Assembly: GCA_011390335.1 (NCBI GenBank)
Contig: JAABSO010000010.1
Coordinates: forward strand, 1 to 64,000
DNA: 64,000 nucleotides
Source of the DNA: Desulfotignum sp.
GTDB taxonomy: Bacteria > Desulfobacterota > Desulfobacteria > Desulfobacterales > Desulfobacteraceae
Reading direction: 5' to 3'
Both the position numbers and the translations under genes were made by a program. Below are positions 59,838-64,000 of this stretch, piece after piece. The notes below the pieces were generated by a model that saw only the letters and a list, made by a program, of their open reading frames with translations, was not told where the DNA came from and did not search any database. Numbering within the stretch: position 1 is the stretch's first letter; each line of letters starts with the position of its first letter.

Positions 59838-60677
59838 TCAGGCATAGAAAATTGCGGCATTGCCGCCCAGAACCATCTGCTGCTGAGCTTTATCCAGTCC
59901 GGATGCGGCAATGTCCTGAAAATACCGGTCCGGCGGCAGCAAAGGATAATCTGTCCCCAACAAAACCTTTTCCAGAACACCGGCCTGCACTGCCATGTCA
60001 TAAATGGCAGGGTCATATAAAAATGGTGATGCTGCCGTGTCATACCAGATGTTTTTCAACGTCTGTTTGAGCTGTTTTTTCATGACATGGTAAAAGAAAA
60101 TGCCGCCCCCCCAATGGGCCAGGATGATCCGGTTGTCTGGAAATGTTTGGGCCAGGTGTTGAATCTGTTCCAGTGTCACCGGGGTCTTGCCGGGATAGGC
60201 ATGCCCCACCGGCTCGTTGGTGTGGATCATGCACGGCAGGTTGCCTTTTTCTTGCAGGACCGCCATCACATCTTTCATGAGATCCAGGGCCCTTTTGTCT
60301 ATGCCGGACAGGTAAAAGGCAAGTTCACCTACCCCGGACAGGCCGGCATCTATACACCGGGCCGCTTCTTTTGCCGCCCCGGGCCATTCCAGGTCAAAAC
60401 AGGCCAACCCTTTTATCCGGTCCGGAAATCTGTTCACACAAGCAATGATATAGTCGTTGTTTGCCCGGGCATGTTCCGGGTTGCGCCAGGGAAATCCGCT
60501 GGCACAGGCAATATCCACCCCATGCCGGTCCATGGCATCAACCAGCTGCTCACAGGTGGCCATTTGCGCTTTGGGATGTTTGTAAAGCAAGGTGAATTCC
60601 GGTTCGTTGTGAAAAAGCCCGGACCGGTCCTGTGCAAAGGTTTCAGGAAATAAATGGGTATGGGTATCAATGATCAT
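59838..60677 (-). CDS. Amidohydrolase-family metal-dependent hydrolase
   Basis: A 279-residue protein of the amidohydrolase-2 branch: DTHTHLF near the N-terminus (metal ligands His6 and His8), MIHTNEP, LAHWGGG and GTDYPLLPP near the C-terminus. It resembles decarboxylases and hydrolases of the ACMSD type and predicted TIM-barrel enzymes. The substrate is unknown. It is convergent with phoR. Confidence 0.82.
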   Translation of the reverse strand: MIIDTHTHLFPETFAQDRSGLFHNEPEFTLLYKHPKAQMATCEQLVDAMDRHGVDIACASGFPWRNPEHARANNDYIIACVNRFPDRIKGLACFDLEWPGAAKEAARCIDAGLSGVGELAFYLSGIDKRALDLMKDVMAVLQEKGNLPCMIHTNEPVGHAYPGKTPVTLEQIQHLAQTFPDNRIILAHWGGGIFFYHVMKKQLKQTLKNIWYDTAASPFLYDPAIYDMAVQAGVLEKVLLGTDYPLLPPDRYFQDIAASGLDKAQQQMVLGGNAAIFYA

Positions 60678-60762
60678 CCAATATCTGCCTTATGAATTTT
60701 ATATGAAAGTGTTAAGTTTTAAGTGTTAAGTTAATATCTGCCTGCTCATACTTTCATTTTTG

Positions 60763-60877
60763 GTTGTGCCCGCCAGGGCATGGGGGTTATATGAAAGCCG
60801 TCAGCCGTCAGTACTCAGCTAAAAGCTAAAAGCTAAAAGCTAACCACTTTCATGTTAGTTGTGCCCGCCAGGGCATG
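60763..60877. repeat. Direct repeat pair and AGCTAAA tandem array
   Basis: GTTGTGCCCGCCAGGGCATG occurs at 60763-60782 and 60858-60877, each preceded by CTTTCAT and followed by a TTAT...GAAA segment. Between them lies a tandem array of AGCTAAA units (60816-60844). A similar combination is found at 2024-2107. It lies upstream of the sirohaem gene. Confidence 0.7.
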
Positions 60878-60953
60878 AATGTTATTGAAAAAAACATGCT
60901 GTCAATATATAGTATTTGTTTTGTACAAACAAGGATGAACACATGGCGGTCAA

Positions 60954-61628
60954 ATGAAATATTATCCAGTTTTCCTGAATGTCAAAGACAAAAACTGCCT
61001 GGTGGCGGGCGGTGGACGCGTAGGAACCAGAAAAGCTACAACCCTTGTTTGTTCCGGTGCCCAGGTGACAGTGGTTTCTAAAAAAATGTGTAAAGAACTG
61101 GAAAAACTGCCGGGGATCGTGTTGAAAAAACGTGCTTTTGACCCCCGGGACCTGGCGGGCATGTTTTTGGCATTTGCCGCCACCAATGATGCAGAACAGA
61201 ACCGGCAGATTCTGGATCTTGCCAAAAAAGCCCGTGTCTTATGCAACAGTGCGGATGCACCCGAAGAGGGGGATTTTCTTCTTCCGGCGGTTTCAAGCCG
61301 GGGGGACCTGATATGTGCTGTTTCCACATGCGGGGCCAGCCCGGCCCTGGCCAGAAAAATCAGACAGGACCTGGACCGGACATACGGGCCTGAATATGCC
61401 TCATTTCTGGTGCTCATGAAAGCGATCCGGCAAAAACTGCTGGCAACCGGCCATGATCCGGAGGGCCATAAAATGGTTTTTAGACAGGTGATGGAAAAAA
61501 ATGTGCCGGCCTTGATTGCCTCCCAAGACATCACCGCCATTGATACCATCTTGTCTGAACTGCTGGGCAGCGGGTTTTCTTTTCAGGATCTGACATCATT
61601 TGAAAAAGCAGATAAACAGGAGGGATAA
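60954..61628 (+). CDS. Precorrin-2 dehydrogenase/sirohydrochlorin ferrochelatase-type protein
   Basis: A 224-residue protein matching the N-terminal half of CysG/Met8p. The NAD-binding motif CLVAGGGRVGTRKATTL is near residue 15, followed by FAATNDAEQN and STCGASPALARKIRQDL. It should oxidise precorrin-2 on the route to sirohaem, needed by dissimilatory sulfite reductase and, in such organisms, by alternative haem synthesis. It is followed by the HemX-like gene 9 bases on. Confidence 0.88.
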   Translation: MKYYPVFLNVKDKNCLVAGGGRVGTRKATTLVCSGAQVTVVSKKMCKELEKLPGIVLKKRAFDPRDLAGMFLAFAATNDAEQNRQILDLAKKARVLCNSADAPEEGDFLLPAVSSRGDLICAVSTCGASPALARKIRQDLDRTYGPEYASFLVLMKAIRQKLLATGHDPEGHKMVFRQVMEKNVPALIASQDITAIDTILSELLGSGFSFQDLTSFEKADKQEG

Positions 61629-61637
61629 ACACGACGC

Positions 61638-62477
61638 ATGATGAATGGATTACAAACAGCCGGGACCATGATGCAATTTGCCTTTTTGCTCTACCTTGTG
61701 AGTCTGGCAGGATACCTGTTTTATCTGGTGTATCAAAAAGAGCCGGTGCACAGAGCGTCCATTTACCTGATTACAGCAGGGGTTTTTGTGCATTTTGCCG
61801 GCATTGTGGTTATGGGCATAACCCTGGGCAATCTGCCCGTCCACAATCTGGTCCAGAGCCTTTCCATGGCCGCCCTGGCTTTTGGGGGCATGTTTTTATT
61901 TGTACAGTATAAATTTCATCTCAAGATGCTGGGACTCTTTGCCGCCATTATTTTATCCGGAACCATGCTGGGGGCCATGGTGCTGCCGGATACCCAGGTG
62001 GTTCCCAATGAAATCCTCAAGGGGTTCTGGTTCTACTGCCATATACTGCTTGTTTTCACAGGGGATGCCGCACTGGGTCTGGCCTGCGGTGCCGGGATAT
62101 TGTATCTGCTCCAGGAAAAAGGGATCAAAGCCAAAACCCCGGGGTTTTTTTTCAAGCGGCTGCCTTCCCTTGATTTTTTGGATCTGGTCAGCCATGCCTG
62201 CATTGTTACAGGATTTTTCCTGTTGACCTTCGGGCTGATCACCGGGTTTGTATATGCCAAAGCCATATGGGGCCGTTTCTGGAGCTGGGATTTCAAAGAG
62301 GTCTTTTCTCTGGGAGCCTGGCTGGTCTACGCAGTATTGATCCATCTGCGGCTGTATTCGGGGTGGCGGGGCAGAAAATCAGCTGTTATGACCATTATTG
62401 GATTCGCTATCATCATTTTCACGTTTCTGGGGGTTAATATGTTTTTGGGCGGTCACCACCAGGAATTTACCAAATAG
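61638..62477 (+). CDS. HemX/CcsA-type cytochrome c assembly family protein
   Basis: A 279-residue membrane protein with about eight helices. The haem-handling motif WGRFWSWDFKEVFSLGAW is conserved with CcsA/ResC/HemX, as are conserved His residues (HFAG, VSHACI, LIHLRLY). Its position between a precorrin-2 dehydrogenase gene and hemA is as for HemX, thought to modulate glutamyl-tRNA reductase levels, but a role in cytochrome c maturation fits equally. Confidence 0.82.
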   Translation: MMNGLQTAGTMMQFAFLLYLVSLAGYLFYLVYQKEPVHRASIYLITAGVFVHFAGIVVMGITLGNLPVHNLVQSLSMAALAFGGMFLFVQYKFHLKMLGLFAAIILSGTMLGAMVLPDTQVVPNEILKGFWFYCHILLVFTGDAALGLACGAGILYLLQEKGIKAKTPGFFFKRLPSLDFLDLVSHACIVTGFFLLTFGLITGFVYAKAIWGRFWSWDFKEVFSLGAWLVYAVLIHLRLYSGWRGRKSAVMTIIGFAIIIFTFLGVNMFLGGHHQEFTK

Positions 62478-62487
62478 CGGGAACATC

Positions 62488-63765
62488 ATGCCACATATCA
62501 TACTCATTGGTGTAAACCATAAAACCGCCCCGGTGGAACTTCGGGAAAAACTGTCTTTTTCCAGGGAGGAAACCCTGGCAGCCTTAAAGGAACTCAAACA
62601 GCATCCAGACATAGAAGAGGTATTGATTTTTTCCACCTGCAACCGGACCGAGATTTTGTATGTGTCCGGCAGCGACAGTTCTGTGGATGATGTTACTGCC
62701 TTTATTTCCGCACAAAAACATATCAGGGTGTCTGAATTTGTATCTGCCCTTTATGTGCTGCACCGAAACGAGGCGGTGCACCATATTTTCCGGGTGGCAT
62801 CCAGCCTGGATTCCATGATGGTGGGGGAACCACAGATCCTGGGCCAGGTGAAACAGGCATACAGAACTGCAGTGGAAGTCGGGGCTTCAGGGGTGCTGCT
62901 CAACCGGATGATGCACAAGGCCTTTTCCGTTGCCAAGCAGGTGCGCAAGGAAACCGGGATCGGAGACAATGCTGTTTCCATCTCCTATGCCGCAGTGGAG
63001 CTGGCAAATAAAATTTTCAGCGACCTGTCCGCAAAAAGCGTACTGCTGCTGGGGGCAGGGGAGATGGCGGAACTGGCTGTGGAACACCTCATGTCCCATA
63101 ATGTGAAACAGGTTCTGGTGGCCAACCGGACCTTTGAAAATGCCGTAATCCTGGCTGAAAAATTCAGGGGCCAGGCCATGGGTTTTGAAGAAAGGGAATC
63201 CGCACTGGCAGAGGTGGACATTATCATCTCTTCCACCGGAGCCACCCAGTACGTGATAACTGCGGACCAGGTGAAAAAGGCCATGAAAAAACGGCAGTAC
63301 AGAACCCTGTTCTTCATTGATATTGCCGTGCCCAGGGATATTGATCCGAAAATCAATGCACTGTCCCATGCCTATGTCTATGATATTGATGACCTGAAGA
63401 CAATTGTGGCATCCAATATCCAGCAGCGGGAGCAGGAAACCGTCAAGGCCGAGCGGATTGTGGCCCAGGCGGTTGTCAAGTTCAGAAAATGGCTGGACAG
63501 TCTGGCCATTGTTCCCACCATCAAGGCCATTAACGACAAGATGACAACCATTGTGGAAATGGAGTGTGACAAAACCCTGGCCCATCTGGAACATTTGTCA
63601 GAACAGGACAGGGCTGCCATCCGCCGCATGACCCAGGCCATTGCATCCCGGGCCATCCATGACCCGATCCTGTTTTTAAAAAATACCGGCAGCCACCGGG
63701 ATGATTCTTTATACCTGAATGTGACCCGCCAGCTCTTCAACCTGGATGTTTCAGAGGAACAATAA
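62488..63765 (+). CDS. hemA: Glutamyl-tRNA reductase
   Basis: A 425-residue enzyme of tetrapyrrole synthesis. The catalytic Cys51 is in STCNRTEIL, with SSLDSMMVGEPQILGQVKQA and the NADPH-binding segment VLLLGAGEMAELAVEHL. A dimerisation helix occupies the last 100 residues. ATG 62488 is supported by the family N-terminus (ILIGVNHKTAPVELRE). It begins 10 bases after the HemX-like gene. Confidence 0.95.
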   Translation: MPHIILIGVNHKTAPVELREKLSFSREETLAALKELKQHPDIEEVLIFSTCNRTEILYVSGSDSSVDDVTAFISAQKHIRVSEFVSALYVLHRNEAVHHIFRVASSLDSMMVGEPQILGQVKQAYRTAVEVGASGVLLNRMMHKAFSVAKQVRKETGIGDNAVSISYAAVELANKIFSDLSAKSVLLLGAGEMAELAVEHLMSHNVKQVLVANRTFENAVILAEKFRGQAMGFEERESALAEVDIIISSTGATQYVITADQVKKAMKKRQYRTLFFIDIAVPRDIDPKINALSHAYVYDIDDLKTIVASNIQQREQETVKAERIVAQAVVKFRKWLDSLAIVPTIKAINDKMTTIVEMECDKTLAHLEHLSEQDRAAIRRMTQAIASRAIHDPILFLKNTGSHRDDSLYLNVTRQLFNLDVSEEQ

Positions 63766-63842
63766 TATCTTTACAAATAAATAAATATCGGTATAATGAT
63801 TGATTTTGATGTTCCCGGACCTTTAAATGTAAGGATGAAACC

Positions 63843-64000
63843 ATGAAAAAAGAAGATCTGGAATATTTTAATACCTTGCTGACTGACAGACTCAATGAAT
63901 TGCTCAAGCATGCAGACAGTACGGTTACGGGTATGACAAAGCCCAAAGAGAATTTTGCGGACCCAACAGACCGGGCGTCCCATGAAGCGGAAAGGAGTTT
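63843..64000 (+). CDS. dksA: DksA/TraR-family RNA polymerase-binding protein (partial)
   Basis: The first 52 residues before the window ends. MKKEDLEYFNTLLTDRLNEL and DPTDRASHEAERS match the coiled-coil region of DksA, with the tip motif DPTDRASHEA. AAGGATG precedes the ATG. It probably modulates transcription initiation with ppGpp. The zinc-finger part lies beyond the edge. Confidence 0.85.
   Translation, partial: MKKEDLEYFNTLLTDRLNELLKHADSTVTGMTKPKENFADPTDRASHEAERS

Overview
This 64 kb window looks like chromosome from a strictly anaerobic, sulfate-reducing Desulfobacterota. My best guess is Desulfobacteraceae of the Desulfobacula/Desulfotignum type. The guess rests on the content: large HdrA-like flavoproteins, HdrB/HdrC, MvhD, paired ferredoxin-bearing Mrp/MinD ATPases with NifX-type proteins, a TupBC tungstate transporter and polyferredoxin membrane proteins, all at moderate GC. 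The taxon is inference; no rRNA or tRNA gene was seen. About 66 protein genes are supported, mostly in short operons.

Layout. 1-5530: a HAD-like phosphatase, a TPR/SPOR envelope protein, a MotAB-like stator pair and a NarL-type two-component pair. 5871-11391: a GAF protein, a Tat-exported DUF362 protein with a NapH-NapG-like polyferredoxin, a DUF547 protein and an RNA methyltransferase. 11498-31380: the most unusual region. A leftward operon (pseudo-receiver, two ferredoxin-containing ATPases, two NifX-type proteins, then a PocR-domain protein) faces a rightward operon. The rightward operon encodes a receiver-kinase, an HdrA-NfnB-like fusion, MvhD, an FrhB-like protein, a double HdrA with a complete receiver domain embedded in it, HdrC, HdrB, a kinase with c-type haem motifs, and a second receiver-kinase. 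Between the two operons lie two divergent sigma-54-type promoters and repeated sites. 31371-43633: a radical SAM protein, a hydrolase, a DAHP synthase preceded by a classical aromatic-codon attenuator, a livMHKGF operon ending in an acyl-CoA synthetase, and an HD-GYP protein. 43663-53651: a metal-binding domain protein, a YhbY-type protein, a YchF-like P-loop protein, molybdenum cofactor genes (moaB, mobA, moaE, moaC) with pyrR, rmuC, mltA and tupBC. 53876-64000: a small conserved protein, an HPt/RsbU/RsbW-like module, phoU-phoB-phoR, an amidohydrolase, and sirohaem/haem genes (precorrin-2 dehydrogenase, HemX/CcsA-like, hemA) followed by the start of dksA.

How the genes fit together. The Hdr locus looks like a cytosolic flavin-based electron-transfer complex. 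NfnB-like and FrhB-like modules could supply electrons, two HdrA-type proteins would carry flavin, and HdrBC would be the disulfide-reducing end. It is interleaved with signalling proteins, and none of the four receiver domains at the locus is attached to a DNA-binding domain. One receiver sits inside the enzyme, so direct phospho-control of electron transfer is a testable idea. The molybdenum cofactor and tungstate genes fit the many Mo/W enzymes of such anaerobes.

Intergenic space carries two dispersed inverted-repeat families: a roughly 95 bp MITE/REPIN-like element with GGGGTCAGGC...GCCTGACCCC ends, and a roughly 150-170 bp element built around a 22 bp hairpin arm. No transposase, CRISPR array or prophage was seen.
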